Source of the DNA: Diadema setosum
Lineage: Eukaryota > Echinodermata > Echinoidea > Diadematoida > Diadematidae
NCBI GenBank assembly: GCA_033980235.1
Contig: CM067062.1
Location: 4,174,696 to 4,238,695, forward strand
Direction of reading: 5' to 3'
DNA: 64,000 nt
Shown: in pieces, positions 50,666 to 62,194 of the stretch
Numbering within the stretch: position 1 is the stretch's first letter
Layout of the letters: each line of letters starts with the position of its first letter
Position numbers and translations under genes: made by a program
Notes under the pieces: generated by a model
Told to the model about the DNA's origin: nothing
Databases searched by the model: none
Seen by the model: the letters and a program-made list of their open reading frames with translations, nothing else

Positions 50666-53600
50666 ATGAATAAAGAAGGTAGGTATGACGTTTATATCAA
50701 TGTTTGTGGTCGATAACGCTAAAATTCAACATTCTCCGGCAAAACGTGTAAGAACTCGATGACAGATAAAAATTTGTGTGGAAGACTGATAGCTGTAGAC
50801 GGTCCCACATACTGCTTATTATGTTAGTAAAGTTGTGCAGTCATACTGCATTTTGCCCATTTTGCATAGATTGCATCATCTCTGCCTCTACTGGCCTGGC
50901 TGGCTGGCCTGGCGCTGCAGCTTTGAGTTTGAGAAAAAAAAAACCACATAATTGTAAATTAGTAATAGAATGCACAAAATTTGAGATGTTGGCAAACAAA
51001 CAGTGAAATGTTATAAGGCTATATCAGTGCACATATACACCTTTGACTATCGGCTATTGTCAATATGTGTGCATAGTGATTTAGTGAAATAGTGTGATGG
51101 TTTAATAGACCTCTAGAATGGTTTCTATATGTCTCATGAATATGATCGTAGTAAAGTTTAGCCTATTTAGTTGACTCGTTGATGTATAAATGTTCGATGT
51201 TCTGTGTTGCACTTGCAGTTGCACTTCTTTGTTGTTTGTAATAAAAATAAAATTCAATACTTGACCGAGTAATTTACAGTAGATGCTCAGCAACCCACAC
51301 AGGTTGGTGATGAAAGACTAGACTATTAAAGACTAGAGTAACCCCAGCGCAGGGCGCTGTAACATAGTAACAGCCCTTTACGGTACGTATTGGGGTCGCT
51401 GCTGCGGTTAGGACTAGAGTAGTCTATGCATAGTTATGACTTCGAAATGCACTTCTTGATAATAGACCTGCAAACTGTTCATCCAGTTGTCAAGAATACA
51501 AATATATAATATGTACGTAGGTGTGGACGTGGGGGAAAGAGTTCCTTATGTCCCCCCCCCCCCAACCCTAACCCTAACCCTAGTACTGACCCTCACACTA
51601 ACCCTAATCACAGGGGTCCTGCGTACAATGGGTGGCTGTCTCAAAAGGAAGTCTTCCCATAAAGGGCATAACCTTTATTTAGTTTATTATTAGTACACAA
51701 AAAAAAAATAGTTATTTATTTATTTTGTGCAAATTAGTGGGGGGGGGGGGGGACATAAGGAACTCTTTCCGACGTGGGATATTCACTCAGTCCACACCAG
51801 GGATACTTACAACCTTGATACCGGTACTGGTACCTTGATTGAAATACAATCAAATTTGAAATAAGACCTATCTTTTTCAGCAACTTTATGAATGATATGT
51901 GACATATTAATGTGAGAGCTTGGTGCCTTTGAATGTTTTATTATTATTATTGTTATTATTAATATTATTATTATCATTATTATTATTATTATCATTATTA
52001 TTATTTTTATTATCATCATTCATTACCTCCGCCAAGGTAGGAGGAGGTTAAGTGATCATTGGCGTTGGTAAATCTGTTTGCAAAATAACTCAAAAAGATC
52101 TATGCAAACAAATTTGAATGAAACTTGCAGGAAAAGTCGATAATGATACAAATAAGAGATGATTAAATTTTTTTTTTTTTATAGTGATCTGGGAATTTTT
52201 ATGGATTTTTGAAGGATTATTAAAAATCTTTTTGCAGATAGGGTCAATGAACTTGAGAGTTCAAGCTGTGCATATTTGAGGTTTGCATACACTGCATGTA
52301 TACTGCATACTCTAATGCGCGTGCTCTGCTTGGGCGTTGCACGCATACAGCTGTAGCTGGAAGCAGATGACGTTTCAAAAGGCTTCTGTTAGTGTTATTG
52401 GGAAATGACAGTAGGGCAATTTTCAGCCTTCATACCTGGAGGAAATAAGTGAATGAGCTGCGTGACAGAGGCCTGCACTCTACTAGTGTTTTCTAGTTAT
52501 TATTATTATTATTATTATCATTATTATTATTATTATTACTACTACTATTTTTAGTAGTAGTAGTAGTATCGTTGATTATTATTGTGTTTTTGTTTTGTTT
52601 TGTAGAGATGAATGGTGCTGCATTAATGTTGTTAATCATCATCATCACCATCACCATCAACTGTCTATCTGAAGCAATGAATATATGTTGAAATGGCAGT
52701 GGAAGTACATGTATCAAAGCATTGGCCCTCAGACTCCTTGGAGAATGTCTATGAGACTATTACTTACATTCATCTACACCTCCAAGACTTGTTCCCTCAC
52801 ATGCACCATTACCACTTTGTCCAAATTTTGCTGCTCACTGGATTTCATTGCTTTACACTGGCCAGTGGTCCATACCCCTTGGATCTATGTCATCAATGAC
52901 AATTTTAAAAAGAAAGAAAATAACTCCCCATTCTATTACAAGCACATGTGCAGTTTGATAATGCATATTCTTGGGATTTCACTGTAAATTCTGTGTGTAC
53001 TTCAATGACTTTTTAGTTCGATGATTATCTGATGATAACTCACTTCTGCCTAGTTATGTCATGGGGATTCTGAAAAGAACCTATTCCATGATGCCATTCG
53101 AACCTACCTTGCTTTTTTACCATAGAACCTCCAAGCAACAGCCAGTTGTTCTCATATGGAAGAGAGACACAGCTTACTTGATGACATTGCATTCTGTTTT
53201 TCTTTTTGCCTGTATTGAACCTGTAGGCAAATCAATGCATCGCTTTACCACTGTTGTGTCTGTTTTTTCTATAATTCATTCATTCTGTAGATGCAGTCAG
53301 GTACTTCACAGAGTACATGTCAACCAACCAAGATATCTCACCAGCTGTTGCTGCCATCAACACACTCATAGAGTTTCTCAAGATCAGTCAAGGTTGGTGC
53401 TCTTCAATTTTCTGACAGATTGTTCAGTTGTTCCTTTTTTTGGGGGGGATATAATGTCTCAATTTTTAAAACGGCAGGTATCTATTAAATTAATTCAATA
53501 TGAGAAATATAGGGATATGCACAATCAATTTGTACTTAGAGAAGACTTTTAAAAAGTCTTAAGACATAATTGTACAGCTAAAAAAAAAAAAAAAAAAAAA

Positions 53601-56600
53601 AAAAAAACACCTCCTTGCATATCAACTCCAAAAGCTATGGTGTATTAATAGTATTGTGTGTGTCAACCCAAAATTGAATGCTTACAGAAATATTACTAAG
53701 AGTGCATAGGTTTGTCAGTGCTTAGATACCGATAAAGTGTCTATGAGAAAATGATGTCTTAGTTTTAGTCATTCCAAGATAACCAGTACCTGGTATAATG
53801 TTACTCTCCCTGCTTTCTGAAAGAATCAAGTCAAGTGCTCTTGCAATGTGCTAGAAAAGTGAAATTATGTTGATATTTATGTTTTCTTTGAAATGTTTTC
53901 CATATGCAACATCATGAATTGTAGTAGTCTTCTTATCCAGCGATGACGGCACCAAAATTTAAAAAATTCATAACTTTTTGATGGATGATCTGATTTTCCT
54001 CAAACTTTCACTGATGACGTGTTCTAATGTTATTGCTGCGTTCACTCAACCTACATATTTATTTGGGTTTCATTCCCTTAAGTCAATTTTTCTTGCCTTT
54101 TTGTGCCAGTCATAGTCATTTGCTAGTTGTCTGGTAAGCAAAAAGAAAAACAACAAAGCAAAATCTCCTACCCCTTCTGAGCAAAAATTTCTCTTTCCAT
54201 CTGCTATTCATTCAGCCGAGACATTGGCAGGACTGAGGGATGGGCTGAAGGACTGTATAACGTGGCTGATGGAGACGGATAGTTCTGTGACGGCGATCTC
54301 ATCCGGATGCGAGCTCTTCCTTAGATTCATCACGCTAGCTGCCCTGGATCAGCAGGTATGGGCATCTCTCACTTTCTCCTGTTGCCATGGCGACTTTAGC
54401 AAGGTGACCTCCTTTGTGGCGATGTGTTGTAGTTTGTGTAGGGGAGGAGCATATTTCAAATTGCTTCCCTGGGGGAGTTCAGATTCAGAGTCAGTCACAC
54501 TCAGACTCAGGTTATTCATGGAGTTATAGACCTATACTTTCCATTATGTCAAGTTGATGGGAAATATCCATTGGCTCAGGACTAAGCAGTTAGTTATCAA
54601 ATGATGCAAATATAAATTTTGGAATGAAAGCTAATCTTCATTCTAATTGAAGCCTGATATCAAACAGTACTACAGAAGGACTTTGTGGTAATTTTCAGTT
54701 ACACCTGTCCAAGTGATCATTTTAGTAGAGATCTGAGAAAAACAATTTGATATTTAATAAAAGGTTCTGCCAAATATCAAATTTAATTTCTATCAGATAT
54801 GAGGTTGATACCATGTATTATGTTGAATTTTTTTTTCTCTCCGTCTTTCCCCTTCTCTAACCATTTTTCCTACTTTCCTCATGATAATTGTCTTTTCCAT
54901 GACTTGCATTCCTTTCTTTTTCTGCATACTCAGGATTTCACAGAATGCAAGAATATCCTGGTTCAGAGAGGAAACTTGTACTTGAAGAAGGTTGCAGGAT
55001 CCAGAGACAAGATTGCCAAGCTTGGTCATCCATTCATCACAGACGGAGCAGTAAGTTAAGAGGACTCTTGCAGATAGGCAGAGATAGACCCCGTTTACAG
55101 TGAGTGAAAAGGCCGGGCTCAGGCCGGGCTCAGCCCGGCCTTCCTTTCACTGTAATCGCTCAAAAGGCCAAATGCGGTACCAAAAATAGCCGCGCATTTG
55201 GCCAAGCTCTGGAGGTAGTCTTGGCCCGGGCTTGGCCTGGGCTTGGCCTGGCCTATTCTCACTGTAAACGCAAACTGGGCCAATTGCGGTACCAAATTGT
55301 GACCAGCACGTCTCAATAACAATCCTTTGTTTACAAGCAGAGCGCCATTACGACAAAATATTGAAAGGTTTGAATTAAAAGCCCGGGCCAAGTCCTCCAC
55401 TGTAAACGGACAGAATTGCGGGGCCGAGTACCGTAATTTAGGCCAGGCTCAGCCTGGGCTCAGTCCAGCCCTGCATTGGAAAAGGGGTCTAAGAGGTAGA
55501 AATAGAGGTGGATTTCATTTGCTTTATTTGATAATATTGTACATTATTTTCATGATTTCATAAGAATAAAATGCATTTCATTTCATTTCAGTTCATTACA
55601 GTATATTTTGATTAATTTGCAAAACTAACTGTGATCAAACAAAATCAAACGTAGACTCATTAAGCAGAAAGATAGTGAGGATGAATACAAGGAGGAGCAA
55701 TGAAGAGAAATTAGTCCAGTATTTCTGTGTTAGTTTTCAGATTGTACATAAATTTTCATGTCGTCAATAGAGAGGAACATAGAGAAGGAACAAAATCACT
55801 CTCTGTTAGTGAAAGTGATAAGCTAATCAAACTTCTGCAAGTGATTAATATCTACCCCAAGTAAGTGCTTGATTTTTAAATTCCTTCCCCTACCATCGAA
55901 GTATGTACTACTGATCATGGCTTAACCTATCATGGTTTCTGCCATGTGTTGCAAACCTTCATGGCCTACCATGATTTCTTTGAGCTACAGTCAGTCAGAG
56001 CTAGCAGGAGTAACAAAATAAATGTGAAATAAAGAAAGAATTTGTACAGATATAGAAAGTGATCCATGAGAGTACATGGATCTCCTAATGATGATGTACA
56101 ATTTGTTTTTAATGACACTTCTCACCCATTTGATGTGTTTTTGTTCTGTTCCCCCACCCCCGTTTTATTCTTCCCTTGTAGAATGTTTTAACACATTCTT
56201 ACTCGAGGGTAGTGTTGAAAGTTTTATCTGAGGCAGCCAAGGCAAAGAAGAGGTTCAATGTTTATGTCACAGAGTCCTGTCCAGACAAATCGGGGTAAGT
56301 GCAAATATTCAAATTCATGAAATTCTTCCGACGAGATGTTTTCATTGCAACTGATTGCCAAATTGGCCTACATCGACTTAAATAAGCACTGAATTGATCA
56401 GTGTTTTTATAGTAGTAGGCATGATAAAAAATCATGGGCGTACATACTCAGTTGCAATGAAAACATCTCAATGGAAGAATTTCATGAATTTGAATACTTA
56501 CGCAGTACCCACTGCATGCTGTAAGGATTAGAACCAACACTTGCTGTCCGGCGAAAGCTCGGTGGTCTAATGGAGATGACGCCTGTCCGGTGATCAGGAG

Positions 56601-59600
56601 GTCGTAGGTTCGAATCCTACTCGAGTATGTACGCCCATGATTTTTTTTATCATGGCTACTACTAAAACGCTGATCAATTCAGTGCTTATTTACGTCGATG
56701 TAGGGCAATTTTGCAATCAATTGCAAGTGCGAATATTGTTACACTCCAGGGACTCATGGTTCAAAAGAACCCTGATATAACAAAATCTTGTCAATAGAGT
56801 AGTCTCATTGGAACCACAGTATATATTTTTGTTTATTCAGTTGTTTTGCTGCCCTGGTTCTGTATAATCTTAATGTTACAAACAGAATTCTTTGTCCCAA
56901 AGAACATATTGTCTTCTCCAGTTCTTTAATAGACCAACTTGCTTGATTGTGTGAAATGTTTGGATTCTTGAGATTTGTTTTCTTTTAAATGCATTCAAAG
57001 TTTCTTAGACATGGATCAATACATAGTTTTATCATGAATGGAATCAACGTCATCAAAGACTACTTTCTTGGCCAGGCAGTATTGGAAGTATTTCCAAGAT
57101 TTGTGCTGCCAGCATATTTGAGACCAGGATCATAATTTAATTGTAATTCCATCCTCCATACATAATGTAAACTATTATCATAGCTGATTTATCATACTAC
57201 TGTGGCACAAATACTGTAATGGAAAGTTTGAAGTTTGCAAAAACTCTTTGAGAAATTGTAAATTTGTTTCACGCACACAAAATCAGTCAATTTTTGTTTG
57301 ATGCCCCCAGCCTGAAGATGGCCAAGGAACTCCAGGATCTTGGAATTCCCACAGTAATTATTCTTGATTCAGCAGCAGGGTAAGTGTTTTATACTTTTGA
57401 ATCTTAGCAATGAATATTGTCTGTTTTTTTTTTGTTTGTTGTAAATTATAGTCGAATTTTCATTGCATGTCAGGAACATCTCCTCAAACCAATGACAAGA
57501 ACCACTTCCCACACCTACCCCTGAATGTTATCAGCTTACTGTTCAGGCATACTTAATTCTAGTAGCAAGTTTCATGGAATTCCACCAAATACAGCCTAGG
57601 TTCATCACATGAATATCAATGTTTCTGACCATGATGGTTATAAAACTGCATGTCATCTGTTGTTTAGCATGAGAGATGCCCAAGATTGGGTGCATGAGAT
57701 AGGTGGTCCTTTTGTGTATCCCCTTCATACCAGATTCACCAGCATGAATTCCTTTCTCTGCAGGTACCTAATGGAAAGGGTAGACCTTGTTATAATGGGA
57801 GCTGAAGGGATCGTCGAAAGTGGAGGCATCATCAATAAGGTTTGTCAGACATCAATATTTTTCTCCTCTTTCCATGTTTTCCCCGAGTATTCCAATCATT
57901 GCTGTCATCTGAGGAGTTACAATATACTCATGAAATATTAGTGAGGTTATCACGAACTTCATCTTCATTCTTAAATCATGTTTTGTATTTTTCCTGAAAA
58001 CTGTTTTTTTCTGAAGACTGCAGAACAGCGTCCTTATGTTCTGTTTAGTACAACTGAATTTGTCCATTTCTTTCCTACATATTGCCACAACAATCATGAG
58101 AAGTTTAAAATCTTATCTTTTTTTAAAACATGATTCCATTCAGATATGATTGAAACACTCATATTGTGTTATGCATATTGTATAATGGCATTCAATTATG
58201 TTTCATTAAATATGGTTTGATTCAAAATTTTTCATGAGAAAATAGAATTTTCAGAACAATTACAGGCTATAAATGTGAATGATAACTCTCTCTCTATCTC
58301 TCTCTCTCTCTCTCTCTCTTTCTCTATGGAAGTGTAGTTCATGAAATAAGCGACAAAATTATTGTAAAAAAAAAAAAAAAAAAAGAATGCTTTTTGAATT
58401 AAGACAAAGACCAACAAGGTACAGGCTTTGGAGAAAGGCAGGTAATGGATACTGGCAACTACACTGTACATGCCAAGATGCTTTACTAAGATCTTACTTT
58501 GTAGTTCTGTCATACTACTTGATTATTTACTATTCATAATTCATCACTACTGTTCTAAAATGTTAGAGGCACTCAATGATTATTACCTCCGCCAAGGGAG
58601 GAGGTTATGTTTTAGTTGCCGTTGGTTTGTTTGTTTGTTTGTCAAAATAACTAAAAATAGTTGACTGATTTCAATGAAACTTACAGGAAAGGTTGAGAAT
58701 GACACAAGTAACAGATGATTAAATTTTGGCAGTGATCCGAGAACTTTTTAGGAATTTATGAAGGATTTTTTATATTTTGGCAGGTAGGGTCAATGAACTT
58801 GGGAGTTCAAGCTGCACATTTTTGAGGTTTTCATACTCGCATTAAAGTGCGTGCTCCACTTTCTGCTAGGGCAAGGCACGCCACGCAGCTGAGGGTTTAT
58901 GACATAAAAAAGGCTTCTATATTGGGAAACCGGGCGATTTTCAGCATGTATACCTATGGGTGGAAATCACTGATCTCTATGGAAGAGCCCAAAGAGCTTT
59001 TCCCCAGTGGTGGAGAGGAGAAAAATCTCTTTGGGAAGAGCAAGATCATCTGTGGAAAGTAGCTGCTAGGCGGAGGTCTGCGCTCTCAGAGTGCTTTTCT
59101 AGTTAGATAATATGTTCAGTTGGGGATTTTTTTCTGTCCTGAAGAACACAAGTTTGCAGTGCTGCCACATTGCATTGTTTATTTTGTTGCTTTGTGCTTC
59201 ATCAATAGATTGGCACATACCAGATAGCCACCTGCGCCAAAGTTGCAAACAAGCCAGTCTACGTGGTGGCGGAGAGTTTCAAGTTTGTGCGGATGATCTA
59301 CCCACTGAACCAACAGGATGTACCAGATGAGTACAAGGTACAGTGACCAGGAAAATTGTATTTTAGTGCAGAAGCCGGAGTGATGGGAAGGTGTTGGGGC
59401 ATAGATGAGTGAAATGCGAAGTGAACGGAAGATGTTTGGGCGAAGATGAATGAGGAACGTCACAAGTTTACAACGAAAAATGGCATGAATTCGAACTATA
59501 GATTTTATATCGGTAATGCTGTTCTTCTTCTCAGCTGATGATGTATTCTGTATCAGCTGTCACCAGCAAATCATTGCCTTACCACCCCAAATCTTTGGGT

Positions 59601-60921
59601 ATAGTGGATGTCCACCGTAATTGTGCATCATCTCCACCTTCAGGAGGATTTTTTTATGCTTGTCCCATCCTCCCACCTAAATGTTTTCGTCACTGTAATT
59701 TCATGCTAGACTTTATAGAAGGAATCCATGTAGTTGGATGAGGGCATTCCTCTCACATCTAGAGGCAAGGGACCATGCCCTCATGGTACAGTGCACTCCC
59801 ATTATAACAAACATGATAACAAAATTCCAGTCACGATGAAATAAGAATTCAGGCTACAAAATTATTCTCCCTGTTTATTTTTGTTTATTTGTTTGGTTAT
59901 AACGAAATTTTAAGATAACAAAAGAAGATTGCAGGTCCCAAGGACTCCGTTATAACGGGAGTCCACTGTATCGGATGTTGCAGTCTATTGAAATGAACTC
60001 GAAAGTAGAGTGGGATGATAATGTATGATAATGTCATGTATGATTAGGTTAAAGGGATGGTATACAAGTGTAGTATTGGTGGAGATAAGAAATAAGATAT
60101 CAAGAAACCACTTGTGAAATAGTATAGAGCATACCATTCTCAGAGGAATTCAAAGTTTATTTGATGAAAATCGGTTTTGGAATGGCAAATACATTCAAAG
60201 ACAAGGTAAAACAAAGATGTCGGAATAAAAGATGGGTCCCACCTTTCTTTAGTATTGCTCTGTTTTGGGTATCTCATTCATTTCAAAACCAATTTTCATC
60301 TAATGAATTAATTTCTCTTGGAATTGCATGCTCCTTCATATTTCATAACGGGTTTCTCATTATCTCGCCCAAAAAGGTTAGAAACAAGTCAGGCCTCAAC
60401 CAAAACTATACTATCCCTTTAAATAGTTAATATTGTTGGAAGAGGAGTGTAGATGTGATCTCATGCTCTTGACCTGCAATCAATGAGTCACAAGTTTATA
60501 GAAAATGACTTACGAGACGATTTACATACGTCATACCTCCCGTATAGTTTTTGGTTCACTGGGAGTAGGCGAGTTGACAAAATTCCTCGATTTACGAATG
60601 TATTTGTAACTGAGAGTGTGCTAGCTCAGTTTTATCCTCCTGGTCAGTTACGTGTGTGATAACATGCAATACATGTATCAGTAAAGTCTGGTGTTTAAAA
60701 TCTGTGTTTGTATGTTACCTCTTCTGTTCAGTTTCTCTTTCTTCTTTCTGTCCTTGTCTCTTCAGTATCCAGCATCAAAGATGAAGAACAATGCAGACCT
60801 GAACCACGAGCACCCACTCATTGACTACACTCCCCCAGCATTCATCACTCTGCTCTTTACCGACCTTGGTGTCCTAACCCCCTCCGGTATCAGCGACGAA
60901 CTCATCAAGCTCTACTTATGA
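50666..60921 (+). CDS. EIF2B1: EIF2B1, eIF2B alpha subunit, complete, 9 coding exons
   Basis: Alpha (regulatory) subunit of eIF2B, the cytosolic guanine-nucleotide exchange factor for eIF2; in the family it helps assemble the decamer and sense phosphorylated eIF2. Exons: 50666-50678, 53291-53392, 54216-54355, 54934-55050, 56182-56294, 57311-57379, 57764-57839, 59209-59337, 60766-60921 (TGA). All GT-AG and in phase; 915 bp, 304 aa against about 305 in vertebrates. Visible blocks: [13 protein letters not shown] (residues about 69-81), [12 protein letters not shown] (about 127-138), [19 protein letters not shown] (192-210), [12 protein letters not shown] (about 223-234), the C-terminal [19 protein letters not shown], and final KLYL. 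The start is chosen because MNKEDAVRYF aligns end to end with the family N-terminus; that first coding exon is only 13 bp and is followed by a 2.6-kb intron, so it is the least certain part. No poly(A) signal could be assigned confidently. Confidence 0.95.
51522..51798. repeat. Element with AAAGAGTTCCTTATGTCCCC ends and CCCTAA interior
   Basis: GTGTGGAC, then GGAAAGAGTTCCTTATGTCC and poly-C at the left, mirrored by poly-G, GGACATAAGGAACTCTTTCC and GTCCACAC at the right. The interior carries (AACCCT)n-like units (about 51563-51610). It lies in EIF2B1 intron 1. Confidence 0.7.
51939..52016. repeat. (ATT)n microsatellite
   Basis: Imperfect ATT/ATC array directly left of repeat copy 2 at 52022. 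Confidence 0.9.
52022..52498. repeat. CCTCCGCCAAGG-family repeat, copy 2
   Basis: ATTACCTCCGCCAAGG at the left; GACAGAGGCCTGCACTC and TTTTCTAGTT at the right; shares GATCTGGGAATTTTTATGG with the other copies. No reading frame. It lies in EIF2B1 intron 1. Confidence 0.75.
52497..52560. repeat. (ATT)n/(TAC)n microsatellite
   Basis: ATT units then TAC/TAG units. It directly follows the repeat ending at 52498, so that repeat is flanked by ATT arrays on both sides. Confidence 0.9.
53581..53607. repeat. Poly(A) run
   Basis: About 27 A in EIF2B1 intron 2. Confidence 0.9.
53815..54090 (+). repeat. Dispersed repeat shared with 35525-35830
   Basis: Contains GTAGTAGTCTTCTTATCCAG and GATTTTCCTCAAACTTTCAC, and a left part (TTTCTGAAAGAATCAAGTCA) also seen near 36250. 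It lies in EIF2B1 intron 2, ending about 125 bp before exon 3. Confidence 0.6.
55085..55491. mobile_element. GC-rich MITE with TAGACCCC ends and CCGGGC repeats
   Basis: TAGACCCCGTTTACAGTG and the imperfect inverse CATTGGAAAAGGGGTCTA bound a GC-rich interior with repeated CACTGTAAACG and GGCCGGGCTCAG/GGGCTTGGCCTG blocks. This base composition is unlike the neighbouring introns. It lies in EIF2B1 intron 4 just after exon 4. Confidence 0.65.
55492..55600 (+). repeat. Retroposon tail (ATTTC-type)
   Basis: Immediately after the GC-rich MITE: AAGAATAAAATGCATTTCAT followed by TTCATTTCAG repeats. It looks like a short LINE tail. It lies in EIF2B1 intron 4. Confidence 0.4.
56311..56735 (+). repeat. 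tRNA-headed SINE inside a compound inverted repeat, EIF2B1 intron 5
   Basis: A tRNA-like head with box A TGGTCTAATGG (56563-56573) and a perfect box B GGTTCGAATCC (56607-56617) is followed by a tail (56625-56725). That tail is present again, inverted, at 56347-56450. A second inverted pair (56311-56352 with 56449-56502) wraps around the inverted tail copy. The anticodon stem is too weak for a working tRNA gene. The result is two interlocked hairpins starting 17 bp after the exon 5 donor. Confidence 0.7.
58286..58325. repeat. (TC)n microsatellite
   Basis: CT dinucleotide run in EIF2B1 intron 7, followed by an A run near 58367. Confidence 0.95.
58581..59104. repeat. CCTCCGCCAAGG-family repeat, copy 3
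   Basis: TATTACCTCCGCCAAGGGAG to GGCGGAGGTCTGCGCTCTCA and TGCTTTTCTAGTTAG. CCTCCGCC/GGCGGAGG at the two ends is a short inverted repeat. It lies in EIF2B1 intron 7. Confidence 0.8.
59787..59970. mobile_element. GTTATAACG-family MITE, copy 3 (short)
   Basis: TACAGTGCACTCCCATTATA and TATAACGGGAGTCCACTGTA are the terminal repeats, with TA ends; about 184 bp. It lies in EIF2B1 intron 8 and is close in size to the copy at 30673. Confidence 0.8.
60049..60422. mobile_element. TTAA-flanked palindromic MITE, copy 4
   Basis: TTAAAGGGATGGTATACAAG to ACTATACTATCCCTTTAA, with the same internal palindrome as the other three copies. It lies in EIF2B1 intron 8. Confidence 0.8.
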
Positions 60922-61171
60922 AAGTCAAAGGCTGAAGATGGACAGGGACTGCCCAAACCACTATTATAACGACTATCTGCGAGTTGTGGCGTCTACACGA
61001 AGGTCGGAGGTTTGGAGGTTCGCGAGCAGAAGTTGATCCATACTTTGGCCTTACTGGACTATATGGAGACGAGAAAAGTACAAACTGCTCAATAATTTTG
61101 ATCCTTAGTTGAAGTCTGCATACCACCAGTAACTGATGGATGGAAAGTCAGCAGTTGAAGACATGGACCGT

Positions 61172-61651
61172 CATATAACCTCTGCCAAGGGAGGAGGCTG
61201 TGTTTTCATTGGTATTGGTTTGTTGGTTTGTTTGTCCGTGTGCAAAGTAACTCAAAAAGTTGTGAACGGATTTGGAAGAAACTCACAGGGATGCTTAAGA
61301 ATGACACAAGTAACAAATTATTAAATTTTGGTAGTGATCCAGGAATTTTTATGAATTTTATGAAGGATTTTCAATACATATATTTTGGCAGGTAGGGTCA
61401 ATGAACTTGGGAGTTCAAGCTGCGTAAATTTGAGGTTTGCATACGCACACTAAAGTGAGTGCTCTAGTTTAGCTAGGGCTAGGGTGAAGCGCTGCGCAGC
61501 TGAACGTTGGTGACGTAACAAAAGGCTTCTGTATGGGGAGAGTGGGCTATTTTCAGCATGCATGTATGAGTGGATATATCTGGAAGAACAAAATCAGTGG
61601 TGGAAAAACCTTCTTGGCAGAGGTCTGCGCTCAGAGAGTGCTTTTCTAGTT
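61172..61651. repeat. CCTCCGCCAAGG-family repeat, copy 4
   Basis: ATAACCTCTGCCAAGGGAGG to GGCAGAGGTCTGCGCTCAGA and GTGCTTTTCTAGTT. It begins 250 bp after the EIF2B1 stop and may be part of its 3' transcript or lie just past it. Confidence 0.8.
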
Positions 61652-62194
61652 TTCATAATATGTGTGGCGCTCCGTCGGAATGAGTCAAAAGTCGCAAAAA
61701 ATGAAATCGTAGTTATGCCTATATGTGAATTCTATAGACTCTAAGCTTTACACTGATATGTAATACAACTCATTTCGACATCCCTATAGATCATAAAAAC
61801 GAATATTAACTACGCTTATGATGTCAGTCCATTTTCTAAATAACGGAGAAAATCGCTCTCAAAGTTCAGGTTATGTTCAAGCTCACAACCTGTTTCTTTC
61901 ACGGGACGAAACAATACAACAGTCCTGCTTAGCGACGGCGTTTACGCTCCATCGCACACACAACCGTATAAGGCGATAGCTTGGGTGTGTAAGACAATTA
62001 ACCAATCGCAGGACAGATCTATCATTAACGATAATGACCAATACGGTAGTCCGAATGTAAACTTCGGTGCGTTTGTGTCCGTGCCGCTGCCGCCGCATGA
62101 ATGAGTCGGTACGCGTTGTGTGTCGGCTGCGGTGTAGTTTGCCGCAAGTTTTTAACTCGCAAACAATAGGAAACAGTAGAAAGAAAAAAGGCAG

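Noticed and set aside
51555..51610. Chromosome end or true telomere
   Set aside because: Only a few degenerate CCCTAA units lie inside an inverted-repeat element within an EIF2B1 intron.
52685..52987. Open frame in EIF2B1 intron 1 as an extra exon
   Set aside because: EIF2B1 splice phase and protein length are satisfied without it, and its translation is not similar to any family I recognise.
53061..53552. 163-codon open frame overlapping EIF2B1 exon 2 in another frame
   Set aside because: The conserved EIF2B1 reading frame explains the exon; the rest is intronic and low complexity.
56553..56626. Possible functional tRNA gene
   Set aside because: Box A and B are good, but the anticodon stem has only four clear pairs and an oversized loop, and the acceptor is imperfect; it fits a SINE head better.
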